Below the pieces are notes generated by a model. That model did no database searches and was not told the origin of the DNA. It saw only the letters and a list, made by a program, of their open reading frames with translations. A DNA stretch of 64,000 nt. Source: Chloroflexota bacterium. Its GTDB lineage: Bacteria; Chloroflexota; Anaerolineae; UBA2200. Position numbers and translations under genes: made by a program. The stretch spans positions 91,678-155,677 of the forward strand of contig JACIWX010000003.1 in the NCBI GenBank assembly GCA_014360755.1, read 5' to 3'. Shown in pieces: positions 42,997 through 51,706 of the stretch. The first letter of the stretch is position 1, and the number at the start of each line of letters is the position of its first letter.

Positions 42997-43707
42997 CTAG
43001 AATTCGCCCCAGCCAGGGAAGCCTCTTCCGGGAAAGCCGCCAAACCGGCCTCGACCACCGCGACCCATGAAACCGCCGACCCAGCAGCCACCGCAAGCGG
43101 CATCCAGCTGCTCCGCTACTGCTTCCTTCATCTGATTCAGCATCAGGTCTGCCTGCTTCTGGGTGATGCGCTCGTCCTTCACTGCCTCGTCCAGTTTCTC
43201 CTTGTACTTAGCCAAATACTCATCGGCAATGGTCTGTGGATCTACGCCTTTCTCCTTGGCTACGTCGCTGATGCTCTTGCCCTGCTTGAATTCCTCAATC
43301 AGGTCATCCAGCGACATACCCAGTTTGTCAGCAGCGATGGAGAGGAGCGATGTGCCGCCCAGTCCTCCAAATCCACGGCCACCCCAGAAGCCGAAGCGCT
43401 TGCCCATCCAAGGTCCCTCCCATTCCATCTCAAAACGCTCCTTGAGCATGTCAGCCTGCTTCTGGGTCAGCCAGCCTTCTTCTACCGCCTGTTTGAGCAC
43501 TTGCTCTTTGGCTGACTCAACGGCAGCATCATACTTCTCGACGCTAATGCCCAGGATATTGGCAATGGCTTCGTGCATCTTCTGGCGGAAATTCCAGCCC
43601 GAGGTCTCTGTAGAACCCCCTTGGGCCAGGGCGACAACCCCAACGGCGGTTACTCCCAGGATCAAAGCCAATGTGGCAATTCCCGCGATTTTCCAAAACT
43701 TCCTCAT
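42997..43707 (-). CDS. Secreted helical repeat protein (DUF2680/YckD-like)
   Basis: 236 residues with a clear signal peptide (~1-29, cleaved near ALAQGG). Two similar helical units follow: LGISVEKYDAAVESAKEQVLKQAVEEGWLTQKQADMLKERF in parts at ~50-92 and LGMSLDDLIEEF...ERITQKQADLMLNQM at ~128-190; each ends in the I/LTQKQAD motif. The tail is Gly/Arg/Phe-rich with a CGGC pair. Such proteins are exported and of unknown function, reminiscent of stress-linked Spy-type helpers. AAGGAGG precedes the ATG, and it has its own extended -10 promoter. Confidence 0.75.
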   Translation of the reverse strand: MRKFWKIAGIATLALILGVTAVGVVALAQGGSTETSGWNFRQKMHEAIANILGISVEKYDAAVESAKEQVLKQAVEEGWLTQKQADMLKERFEMEWEGPWMGKRFGFWGGRGFGGLGGTSLLSIAADKLGMSLDDLIEEFKQGKSISDVAKEKGVDPQTIADEYLAKYKEKLDEAVKDERITQKQADLMLNQMKEAVAEQLDAACGGCWVGGFMGRGGRGRFGGFPGRGFPGWGEF

Positions 43708-43762
43708 AGCACCTCCTTCCTTATTTGGGGTATCACTTCATCTCACCCCATTTTCTACCACC

Positions 43763-43771
43763 ATTATAGCA
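43763..43771 (-). promoter_or_regulatory. Extended -10 promoter for the DUF2680-like gene
   Basis: Minus-strand TGCTATAAT, ~56 nt before the ATG at 43707; no good -35. Confidence 0.6.
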
Positions 43772-43829
43772 GTAAGTTGTGTAGAAATGATGGAGATGGA
43801 TTGGAAAACGTATGGAATTTACCCAGTTC

Positions 43830-45047
43830 TTACTCATACCTCAGTGCCTCGATGGGGTTGAGTGCGGCAGCGCGGCTTGCTGGGTAGATGCCGAAGAACA
43901 AGCCCACCGCGATCGACACGCTCAAAGCCATCGTTACGCTTCCGGTGGTAACCAAGGCACGCGTGCCCCCCATGAGCGGGGTGATCACCTGCGCTGCACC
44001 GTAGCCGGCTAGCACACCAATGAACCCACCTGTCAGGCTGAGTATCACCGCTTCTACCAAGAACTGGGTTAGGATATCGCGTCGCTTGGCTCCTACTGCT
44101 TTGCGGATGCCAATCTCGCGCGTTCGCTCCGTCACAGAGACCAGCATGATGTTCATGATACCGATGCCTCCTACGACCAGGGAGATGGCAGCAATGGCAG
44201 CCAAGAGCACCGTAAATGTGCCCGTCACCGACTGCACCATCTCCACAATTTGCGCTTGATTTTGCACAGTGAAATCATTGGATTGGCTTGGCGCTAAGCC
44301 ATGGCTAGCTCGTAGGATGGCAGTCAGCTCTGCTTGCGCCAGATCCATTTTGTCTGCAGAGGCCGCTTGCACATTGATGGCGCTCAGGGTTCTGTTGCCT
44401 GCTCCGCCAAACCTGATCTGAGCCGTGCTTAAGGGGATGAATAGCTGGTCGTCCATGTTCATCCCTTTACTGGCTAGGATGCCTATCACTTCATAATTTT
44501 GGCGGTTGATCTTGATGGTTTTGCCCAAAGGGTCAACGAGTGTCTCCCCGAAGAGGTCTTCGACTACTGAGGCGCCCAGCACTGCCACCTTAGCCTGGCC
44601 AGAGACGTCTAATTCGTCAATGAAACGACCCCGTTCTATCTTCCAGTTGCGCACAGTAAGGTACTCTGGGGTGACTCCCACAACAGTGGTCTGGGTGTTC
44701 TTGCTGCCATAGACCACCTGGGCGCGAGTGGAGTACTCGGGTGCGATGGCTGCTACTGCCTTCGCCAGTCGCGCGATGGCTTCTACATCGTCATTGGTCA
44801 GGCTTTGCGCAGTGGCAGCCCCTAGGGAAACGCCACGGAAAAAGACCCTGCCCGGCGAGACAACCAACAGGTTGGAACCCAGGCTTTGGAACTGTTGTGT
44901 CACCTGTGCCTGGGCGCCAGCGCCAACAGCCACCAGAGCAATCACCGCTCCTACACCAATGATAATGCCCAACATGGTTAGCCCAGCACGCAGTTTATTG
45001 GCTGCCAAAGAGCGCAGCGCTATGCGTACGCTTTCAATCACGTTCAT
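43830..45047 (-). CDS. MacB-type ABC transporter permease
   Basis: 405 residues: first helix ~20-42 (AGLTMLGIIIGVGAVIALVAVG), a large periplasmic MacB_PCD domain (~45-280), then three helices (VLLAAIAAISLVVGGIGIMNIML; LTQFLVEAVILSLTGGFIGVLAG; VTMALSVSIAVGLFFGIYPA). The conserved cytoplasmic segment RTREIGIRKAVGAKRRDIL and the end ASRAAALNPIEALRYE are diagnostic. It works with the ATPase and HlyD-like protein of this operon to move peptides, lipids or drugs outward. It lies 4 nt after the HlyD-like gene. Confidence 0.94.
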   Translation of the reverse strand: MNVIESVRIALRSLAANKLRAGLTMLGIIIGVGAVIALVAVGAGAQAQVTQQFQSLGSNLLVVSPGRVFFRGVSLGAATAQSLTNDDVEAIARLAKAVAAIAPEYSTRAQVVYGSKNTQTTVVGVTPEYLTVRNWKIERGRFIDELDVSGQAKVAVLGASVVEDLFGETLVDPLGKTIKINRQNYEVIGILASKGMNMDDQLFIPLSTAQIRFGGAGNRTLSAINVQAASADKMDLAQAELTAILRASHGLAPSQSNDFTVQNQAQIVEMVQSVTGTFTVLLAAIAAISLVVGGIGIMNIMLVSVTERTREIGIRKAVGAKRRDILTQFLVEAVILSLTGGFIGVLAGYGAAQVITPLMGGTRALVTTGSVTMALSVSIAVGLFFGIYPASRAAALNPIEALRYE

Positions 45048-45051
45048 CGCC

Positions 45052-46614
45052 TCATCTCCTTAACAAACCGCCGGGGATCATTTGTCCGAAGCCGCGGAAG
45101 GTGCTGGTTTGCTGGGTGGAGGTCTGGTACTCAATCACGACACGGTCCCCCTCGTTCAGACCACGCACGATCTCCACATACGTGCCATCGCTCAGCCCCA
45201 CCTCCACCCTTGTGGCAGTCGTTGTCCCATCGGCTTCCTGCACCATCACTACGTAGCCATCTTCTCCCTGCTGCAAAGCCAAGACAGGGAGCAACAAGGC
45301 ATTCTCGCGTCTGCCCACAATGATGCTCACATTGGCGGTCATGCCAGGCTTGAGGGGCACTCCCTCCGTGCCTTCGAGGCTGATGGGCACCTCGTAGGTG
45401 ACGACATTCTGCACCAGTTTTCCTTCCAAGGGCACTTCGAGCACTTTGCCGCGGAACTTGCGTCCGGGGAAGGCATCGAAGGTGATGGTTGCTTCCTGGC
45501 CCACCTCGACTTTGCTGATGTCGGTTTCGTCTACGGAGGCGAGCACGCGGAGGTTGGAGAGGTCAGCGAGGGTAACGATGACAGTGCTGGAGGAGACGAT
45601 GTCGCCGGCTTCAGCGCCGACGGAGATGACCGTGCCGTCGAAGGGGGCGGTCATGGTGGCGGCGTCGAGGGTGGCTTGGGCTTTCTCCAGAGCGGCTTTA
45701 GCGGCGTTGTAGCGTGCCTGCGCCAGTTGGACGGCTTTGGGGTCAGGGCCGGCGAGGATGGTGGCGAGGGTATCTTTGGCTTTGGCGAGGTTGTACTCAG
45801 CCTGGGCGATTTTGTTGCGTACCTGTGCCTCTGCCAAACCTGCCTTCAACTGCGCCAATGTCTCCTCTGCCTGCTTGACCTTGTCCTCAGCGGCCGACAA
45901 GGCGGCATTGGCGTTGGCGCGGGCAGCCTCCAACTGAGTCCGTGCTTTCGCCAGTGCCTCTGCCTCTTCGTCCACTGCCGTCTGATCCACTTTGCCTTGT
46001 TGGCGCAAAGCCTCGAGGTCGCGCAATTTCCGCTCATGCCAGCGCACAGTGTACTCTAGGTCGCGCACGTTCTTGCCCACTGTAGTGCTGTGCTGAGTGA
46101 TGAGCAGGTTCAACCGCGCGCTTTCCAGGTTGAACTCCGCCTGGCGCAGTGTTTCCTCCACCGTAGCCTGCTTGGCTTCCAGCAGGGCGGCTTCGGCCAG
46201 AGCGACATCCAGTTCTGCTTTCTTCCGGTCTAATTCGGTGTAAGGGTTCTTTGCTTTTTCCAGTGCTTCCTCTGCTGAAAGCAGGTCTGCTTCTGCTTGG
46301 TCTACTGCCCGCTGCAGTGAAGAGGGGTCAATGCGTGCCAGGACTTGGCCCTTCTGCACCTGTTGGCCTGGCGCGACATTCAGTTCAATGAGGGTTACGC
46401 CATTGGCGTCAAAACTCAGTTTGGCTTGGTAGCGTGCTGTGACCTCGCCGGTAGGTTTGATGGTTGCCACCAGAGTTCCTCGCTCTACCGTAACTACCTG
46501 GGTATAGCCCGTCGTCTGGGTCTGGCCTCGCCGCAGTTGGCTGCCCACCAAGATCAACGTACCGATCAGGAGTATTGCCAAGCCCCATTGGAACACGCGT
46601 TTGAATCGTTGCAT
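45052..46614 (-). CDS. MacA/HlyD-type periplasmic adaptor protein
   Basis: 520 residues. N-terminal membrane anchor (~8-25); barrel-sandwich halves around ~60-95 (VTLIELNVAPGQQVQKGQVLARIDPSSLQRAVDQAE) and ~325-350 (MTAPFDGTVISVGAEAGDIV); between them a very long coiled coil (~95-320) rich in Ala, Glu, Lys and Gln; then beta-barrel and membrane-proximal domains (ASVDETDISKVEVGQEATITFDAFPGR). The hairpin is longer than in Gram-negative MacA. It links the permease to the outer surface or a partner protein. Confidence 0.93.
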   Translation of the reverse strand: MQRFKRVFQWGLAILLIGTLILVGSQLRRGQTQTTGYTQVVTVERGTLVATIKPTGEVTARYQAKLSFDANGVTLIELNVAPGQQVQKGQVLARIDPSSLQRAVDQAEADLLSAEEALEKAKNPYTELDRKKAELDVALAEAALLEAKQATVEETLRQAEFNLESARLNLLITQHSTTVGKNVRDLEYTVRWHERKLRDLEALRQQGKVDQTAVDEEAEALAKARTQLEAARANANAALSAAEDKVKQAEETLAQLKAGLAEAQVRNKIAQAEYNLAKAKDTLATILAGPDPKAVQLAQARYNAAKAALEKAQATLDAATMTAPFDGTVISVGAEAGDIVSSSTVIVTLADLSNLRVLASVDETDISKVEVGQEATITFDAFPGRKFRGKVLEVPLEGKLVQNVVTYEVPISLEGTEGVPLKPGMTANVSIIVGRRENALLLPVLALQQGEDGYVVMVQEADGTTTATRVEVGLSDGTYVEIVRGLNEGDRVVIEYQTSTQQTSTFRGFGQMIPGGLLRR

Positions 46615-46630
46615 TTTCCTACCTCACTTC

Positions 46631-47086
46631 CTATTGGCCGGGCGTGGTGGATGGGAATGCGCGCAAAGATTGGATGGAGCGGGCAGTGTAAGAACCGTCA
46701 TCGTTCTTGGAGCCCATGACTATTACCCGCTCACCGACTTGCAGGTCTCCCACCGTTACAGCCATGTATTTCTCAATCAGGGTGGTATCCGTGGTTTGCA
46801 CACGGATCGTGTCCTGTCCGGTGTTAATGATCACAGTCGTGCCATTGATTTCCTCAATGGTGCCTGTAATGCCACCACCCATGCCCTGAGCGACTCTCTG
46901 CCCGGGCTGCGGGGTCTGCGAAGGAGTGAAGAACTGACCTCCTTGCCCTCGTGCCCGCTGTTGGAAGAAACGGGCTGGGTTCTGAAGTACGCGGTTTTCT
47001 CCCACTTTTGTTCCGGCGTAGAAGGCACCGCCGCCCACGGCGGCCAAAACCAGTATTGCTATGAAGGCCATTGCAACCTTTTTCAT
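46631..47086 (-). CDS. Membrane-anchored small beta protein (DUF5666-like)
   Basis: 151 residues: one N-terminal hydrophobic segment (~5-26), a Gln/Gly/Pro-rich linker, then a beta-barrel-like domain (GTIEEINGTTVIINTGQDTIRVQTTDTTLI...VGDLQVGERVIVMGSKNDDGSYTARSIQSL in pieces), close to the DUF5666 OB-like fold. It sits inside the MacAB-type operon between the ATPase (53 nt) and the HlyD-like gene (16 nt), so it is probably an accessory of the pump. Function unknown. Confidence 0.75.
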   Translation of the reverse strand: MKKVAMAFIAILVLAAVGGGAFYAGTKVGENRVLQNPARFFQQRARGQGGQFFTPSQTPQPGQRVAQGMGGGITGTIEEINGTTVIINTGQDTIRVQTTDTTLIEKYMAVTVGDLQVGERVIVMGSKNDDGSYTARSIQSLRAFPSTTPGQ

Positions 47087-47139
47087 GATGCCATTCCCTC
47101 CTGGTACTCAGTAATATGTTCAAGCCTCACATCTTTCGC

Positions 47140-47802
47140 TTAATCCGAAACAATCATGCCATCCCGTAGGCGGATGATGCGTTGAGCACGCGCTCCGACT
47201 TCGGGGTCATGCGTAACCATGACGATGGTGATCCCTCGCTCGCGGTTCAAGGCTTCGAAAATACTCAGGATTTCCGCACCTGCTTTCGAGTCCAGGTTGC
47301 CAGTCGGCTCATCAGCCAGGATGATCGCCGGTTCATTGACCAGGGCGCGCGCGATGGCTACCCGCTGTTGTTCACCGCCAGATAGCTCATTGGGGCGGTG
47401 GTGCGCCCGCTCCGCCAAGCCCACGGCTTCCAGGGCTTCCAAGGCGCGCTGTCGTCGTCTTGTCGCCCCGGCGTAAATCAGGGGCAATTCCACATTGGCT
47501 AGGGCAGTGGTGCGGGGCAGCAAGTTGTACATCTGAAAAACGAAGCCAACCTTACGGTTGCGGATCTCAGCCAACTGGTCATCATTCAGCCTGCCTACCT
47601 CCATGCCATCCAGGTAATATGTGCCCGATGTGGGCTTGTCCAGGCAACCGATGATGTTCATCAAGGTGGACTTGCCCGACCCTGACGGGCCCATAATTGC
47701 TACCATCTCTCCTGCTTCCACTTGCAGAGAGACACCCCGTAAGGCATACACTTCCACCTTGCCCATTTTGTAGATCTTGGTCACTTCTTGGATGTGGATC
47801 AT
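47140..47802 (-). CDS. ABC transporter ATP-binding protein (MacB/LolD type)
   Basis: 220 residues: Walker [17 protein letters not shown]-loop [21 protein letters not shown], signature [15 protein letters not shown], Walker [13 protein letters not shown] and H-loop VTHDPEV. The DEPTGNLDS ending is typical of the LolD/MacB/FtsE branch. It powers the permease at 43830-45047. It is the first gene of the four-gene operon; GGGGAGG lies 6 nt before the ATG. Confidence 0.96.
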   Translation of the reverse strand: MIHIQEVTKIYKMGKVEVYALRGVSLQVEAGEMVAIMGPSGSGKSTLMNIIGCLDKPTSGTYYLDGMEVGRLNDDQLAEIRNRKVGFVFQMYNLLPRTTALANVELPLIYAGATRRRQRALEALEAVGLAERAHHRPNELSGGEQQRVAIARALVNEPAIILADEPTGNLDSKAGAEILSIFEALNRERGITIVMVTHDPEVGARAQRIIRLRDGMIVSD

Positions 47803-47962
47803 GGCGTCCTCCCCGTTTCACTGTAACCTTGAACGACAGCATCCCGTTGCTTTTACTCTGATAATCAAGCATAACAGGAAATTGTGGAGATTTGATGGAG
47901 ATATGTGGGAGATGCGATGCAATTACGGTTATGACTTGGCTGTGTAAGGGAGATTTGAGGGC

Positions 47963-48106
47963 TTATTTTAGGATGCTGTCGAGGGCATCGACGAGTCGGT
48001 AAATGTCCCAGTGCAGGCTGAAATAGCGTCTAGAGACGTGAATGACCATGAATTTATGCAAGATAATGTCCCGCATTGCCTTATGCTGCCCGCGGAAAGG
48101 GGATTC
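47963..48106 (-). pseudogene. Remnant of a HepT-like (DUF86/HEPN) protein
   Basis: A 47-codon minus-strand fragment, bounded upstream by an in-frame TGA (48109-48107), reads ESPFRGQHKAMRDIILHKF and later HWDIYRLVDALDSIL. This parallels the C-terminal half of HepT toxins (IPW-R-x-x-x-x-MRDxxxHxY ... LWDxVxxDLPxL). No start or N-terminal half is present and no MntA-like nucleotidyltransferase is near, so it looks like a decayed toxin-antitoxin relic. The rest of 47803-48271 holds nothing else I can support. Confidence 0.45.
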
Positions 48107-48271
48107 TCAAAATAGAATGTAGGCGTGTGAAAACTACGATTGCCCTCTATCTGGTCGGTGTTTGCCAAAGTAGGCAAGGTGGGGTAGAATGCTGAGCCAG
48201 CAATGGGCTTTGCGCACATCAACCGCGCGGGCGAGCGCAGTGGCCGTTGCCGAACTCCTGTGTGAGGCATC

Positions 48272-50665
48272 ATGACTCTTTTCTACCTTGCCTGTGCCTG
48301 GCTGCTAGGGATCTATGTGGGTTCCTTGTTTCACCTCCCGGCATGGAGTATGGGAGTGGCAATCGGGATATGCCTGGTAGCCTTCTCCGTTTTGCAGAGG
48401 ACACCCCATGCACAGCACCCGCGAAGCAGGGCAATAGCCATTGTTAGCCTCTGCCTTCTGGTTCTATTCCTCGGCTTGTGGCGCTACGAGCTGGCACGCC
48501 CCATCTTGGTGCCTGGCCCACTAGCTGCCTATAATGACGGGGAAAAGGTTACCTTGCAAGGCATTGTCGTCAATGAGCCGGTAGCCCGTGACCGTTCTAC
48601 CAATTTGCAAGTCTCGGTATCCCAGTTGAAAAGCGATGCCAATTGGGAATCTGTGCGCGGCCAAGTTCTAGTGCAAGTTCCTAGTTATGCCACGTATCGT
48701 TATGGGGATGAACTGGAACTCTACGGCAAACTCCAGAGCCCTCAAGATACGGGGGGATTCTCCTACCGCACCTACCTGGCGCGGAAGGGCATCCACTCAT
48801 TGCTACCCTACCCGCGGGTTACACTCCTGGCGCGCAATCGGGGTAACCCCCTGCTCGCTCTGCTCTATGCTTTGAAGCGTCGCACGCGACGCGTGATTGT
48901 GGCTATTCTGCCCGAACCAGAGGCAGCGCTGCTGACCGGCATCCTGCTTGGCAGCGACGAAGGCATCCCACGTTCCCTGATGGACAAGTTCCGCGCGACA
49001 GGTACGGCGCATATCATCGCCATCTCCGGTTTCAACATCACCCTCATCTCTGCGGCTTTGCTCAGGGTATTCTCCCGGCTGTTGCCGCGCTATACGGCGC
49101 TGATAGTCTCCATAGGCGTTATCGCGTGTTACGCCATTCTTGTCGGTGCGGAACCCCCGGTGGTGCGTGCAGCCATCATGGGTAGCCTTGCAGCACTGGC
49201 TTTGATTGTAGGGCGGCAAAGCCATGCCCTGACGAGCCTCTTTGCCGCCGCTTGGTGGATGACGGCTTGGCAGCCCTTTCTGCTGTGGGATGTTTCTTTT
49301 CAACTCTCCTTTGCTGCCAGCCTGGGCTTGATCGTGTACGCTGGGAAACTGCAGAAGGGCGCTGAGAACGTGCTCTGCCGTTTTGTCTCTGTGGAGATAG
49401 CACGGAAAGCAGTACAACTGCTCCAAGATACCTTCTTCACAACGTGCGCTGCCATGATCACGACCTTGCCATTGCTGGTGTACCATTTCCAGCAGTTCTC
49501 GCCGCTCAGTTTCTTCGCCAACCTGATGATATTGCCTGTGCAGCCAGCCGTTGTATACCTGGGCAGCACAGCGGCTATGGCAGGGTTCATCTCGTTACCC
49601 CTGGGGAAATGGCTAAGTTGGGTGGCTTGGCTTTTCCTGACCTATACCATCCGTATGGTGGAGATCGTGGCACAATGGATTCATACTTCAGGTATCGTGA
49701 GAGTTCCTCCTCAAGTTCCTTTGGCTTACTATGCGTTCTTGTTCCTCATCGCTTGGCAACCGACAAGAAACATCCTGTCGCCGAAAGCGGCGATACAGCG
49801 TCTGCTCCATAGCGGGATGGTGCGCAAAACAGGCACCGTTGCCCTAGCGGTTGCGGTGATCCTGGTGTGGGTGGCAGTGGCTAACTTACCGGATGGCAAA
49901 CTCCACGTGGCGTTTTTGGACGTTGGCCAGGGGGATGCCATCCTGGTGCAAACGCCAACAGGCAGCCGTCTGCTGATAGATGGTGGTCCCAGCCCCGCCT
50001 TATTGCTCTCCGCCTTGGGACGCCGCCTTCCTTTTTGGGACCGCCGAATAGACTTCATTCTGCTTTCTCACCCCCATGAGGATCATTTGCTGGGATTGCT
50101 GTCTGTGGTGGAAAGGTACCAGGTCAGGCAGGTGTTGATGGGCGATGCCGCTTGCCAATCACCACTGTGCGTACAGTGGCAGCAGCGCCTCGAAGAGAAA
50201 GGCATACCCGTCCTAGCAGTTGCGCATCCCATGCAAATAGATATGGGCGATGGACTGACGATGGAGGTCTTGCCTTCTGTAACTGAGGATGCCAGTAACC
50301 TGGACAGCGTGTCCCTGGTAGCCCACTTGACATGGCGAGAGACATCGTTTCTCTTTGCAGGCGACTTGGAGGCTGAGGGGTTGCTTGCTCTGCGGGATGC
50401 AGGTTGGCTGCTGTCTTCTAATGTGCTGAAGGTCTCGCATCACGGCAGCAATCAGGCAGTGAATGAGGCTTTGCTGGCTGCGGTTGATCCCGAGATTGCT
50501 GTCATCTCTGTGGGTGCCGGCAATCGCTTTGGCCATCCAGCAGCGACAACATTGTCCTGTCTGGAAGAGGCTGGGGTGCAGGTTCTGCGCACAGATGAGG
50601 TGGGGACTGTGGATGTGGTCAGCGATGGACAGCGTTGTCAAGTGCGGACTGACCGCACTAGATAG
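48272..50665 (+). CDS. comEC: DNA uptake channel ComEC/Rec2
   Basis: 797 residues. N-terminal membrane helices with a soluble OB-like DUF4131 domain (~75-165: GEKVTLQGIVVNEPVARDRS); the Competence domain with TGILLGSDEGIPRSLMDKFRATGTAHIIAISGFNITLISAALLR in parts; many helices to ~520; then a metallo-beta-lactamase domain (FLDVGQGDAILVQTPTGSRLLIDGG; LLSHPHEDHLLG; LFAGDLEAEG; KVSHHGSNQ). The MBL part may degrade the non-transferred DNA strand. It imports single-stranded DNA in transformable bacteria. No comEA is adjacent. GAGG lies 5 nt before the ATG. Confidence 0.94.
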   Translation: MTLFYLACAWLLGIYVGSLFHLPAWSMGVAIGICLVAFSVLQRTPHAQHPRSRAIAIVSLCLLVLFLGLWRYELARPILVPGPLAAYNDGEKVTLQGIVVNEPVARDRSTNLQVSVSQLKSDANWESVRGQVLVQVPSYATYRYGDELELYGKLQSPQDTGGFSYRTYLARKGIHSLLPYPRVTLLARNRGNPLLALLYALKRRTRRVIVAILPEPEAALLTGILLGSDEGIPRSLMDKFRATGTAHIIAISGFNITLISAALLRVFSRLLPRYTALIVSIGVIACYAILVGAEPPVVRAAIMGSLAALALIVGRQSHALTSLFAAAWWMTAWQPFLLWDVSFQLSFAASLGLIVYAGKLQKGAENVLCRFVSVEIARKAVQLLQDTFFTTCAAMITTLPLLVYHFQQFSPLSFFANLMILPVQPAVVYLGSTAAMAGFISLPLGKWLSWVAWLFLTYTIRMVEIVAQWIHTSGIVRVPPQVPLAYYAFLFLIAWQPTRNILSPKAAIQRLLHSGMVRKTGTVALAVAVILVWVAVANLPDGKLHVAFLDVGQGDAILVQTPTGSRLLIDGGPSPALLLSALGRRLPFWDRRIDFILLSHPHEDHLLGLLSVVERYQVRQVLMGDAACQSPLCVQWQQRLEEKGIPVLAVAHPMQIDMGDGLTMEVLPSVTEDASNLDSVSLVAHLTWRETSFLFAGDLEAEGLLALRDAGWLLSSNVLKVSHHGSNQAVNEALLAAVDPEIAVISVGAGNRFGHPAATTLSCLEEAGVQVLRTDEVGTVDVVSDGQRCQVRTDRTR

Positions 50666-50700
50666 GACGGCCAGCGCTGCATCCGCTTTCGCCAGGCTGC

Positions 50701-50729
50701 TTGCCAAAAGAGGGGAGAGTCAATATAAT
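50701..50729 (+). promoter_or_regulatory. Promoter abutting the SGNH hydrolase start
   Basis: TTGCCA (50701-50706), 17 bp, TATAAT (50724-50729). The expected transcript start (~50735) is only ~5 nt before ATG 50740, implying a nearly leaderless mRNA. Confidence 0.6.
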
Positions 50730-50739
50730 TCGCAAGTGT

Positions 50740-51702
50740 ATGGCTATCCCTGTATTGCTTCTATTGCTCCTCGTCGGCGAAGTTTCGCTTCGCGTGTACC
50801 ATCAGCAGACGCTGAGGCAGAAGCTTCCTGTCGAGTTACGAGAGGAAACCCGTGCTTTGACCTGGGATGAGATCAAGGACAAGTACCGTATTGTTTGCCT
50901 GGGGGATTCCATTACCTATGGCGAAGACCTGCCCTATGCGGAGACTTACCCAGCCATACTGGCTGATTTGTTGAAGCAAAAGCACGCCGACCTGGATGCG
51001 GTGGTGATCAATTCTGGCGTGCGTGGCCACACCTCAGTGCAAGGGCTGGCGCGCCTGGAACGCGATGTGTTGTGGTACAAGCCGCACGTCGTCTTTATCG
51101 CTTTCGGGCTGAACGATGGACGGTTGGGCTATTGGCCGCTGGACCCGCTCCGCGAGCGCCAAATGCGTGGTGATCCGAGTTTGTCAGGGCGAGTGGCAGC
51201 CTTGCTGCAGCGTAGCCACTTATGGCTGACCCTTCGGGCACGCACCCGGCGCCTATTGCGGCGGCTGGGCTGGCGTGAGAAGCCACCGGAGGTGTGTGCG
51301 GATGGAGGGCCGCAACCGCGTGTGTCGCGTGAGGGGTTTGCCATGGCTCAGGAGCGCATGATAGAGGGCATCAGGGAGAACGGATGCCAGGCAGTGTTCT
51401 TTATGACTGCCACGCCGGTGACGGAAGTATTTGCTGCCCAACTGGGGCCAGCCTGGCGACAGCAGCAATTGTCCCTTTATGAGGAGTACAATGACCTGAT
51501 TCGCCGGATCGCCGCGCATCACGGCGTCCACTTGCTGGACCTGCACCGCATTTTTGCCAGCCGTCAGGCGGAACTGCCATCGTTGCTAGCCGAAGACGGC
51601 GTGCATCTGACAGCAGCAGGTGAGCGCCTCGTTGCACAGAGTGCTCTGCAAGCACTGGAATCATGTGGCTTGCCGGGAAGCGAACGTTATCGAAGGAGGT
51701 AG
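50740..51702 (+). CDS. SGNH/GDSL-type hydrolase, membrane-anchored
   Basis: 320 residues from ATG 50740; an upstream TTG (50701) lies within the promoter. A hydrophobic anchor (AIPVLLLLLLVGEVSL) leads to an extracellular domain with the four SGNH blocks: CLGDSITYGED (Ser), NSGVRGHTS (Gly), AFGLNDG (Asn) and EDGVHLTAAG (Asp, His). Family members remove acetyl or acyl groups from cell-surface glycans or lipids. A ~60-residue arginine-rich insertion lies around 145-200. It follows comEC and ends 4 nt before the iorA start. Confidence 0.85.
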   Translation: MAIPVLLLLLLVGEVSLRVYHQQTLRQKLPVELREETRALTWDEIKDKYRIVCLGDSITYGEDLPYAETYPAILADLLKQKHADLDAVVINSGVRGHTSVQGLARLERDVLWYKPHVVFIAFGLNDGRLGYWPLDPLRERQMRGDPSLSGRVAALLQRSHLWLTLRARTRRLLRRLGWREKPPEVCADGGPQPRVSREGFAMAQERMIEGIRENGCQAVFFMTATPVTEVFAAQLGPAWRQQQLSLYEEYNDLIRRIAAHHGVHLLDLHRIFASRQAELPSLLAEDGVHLTAAGERLVAQSALQALESCGLPGSERYRRR

Positions 51703-51706
51703 CACA

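Noticed and set aside
45082-46059. 325-codon plus-strand frame opposite the HlyD-like gene
   Set aside because: Glycine- and histidine-rich product with no family resemblance; it mirrors the Ala/Glu/Lys-rich coiled coil of the real minus-strand gene.
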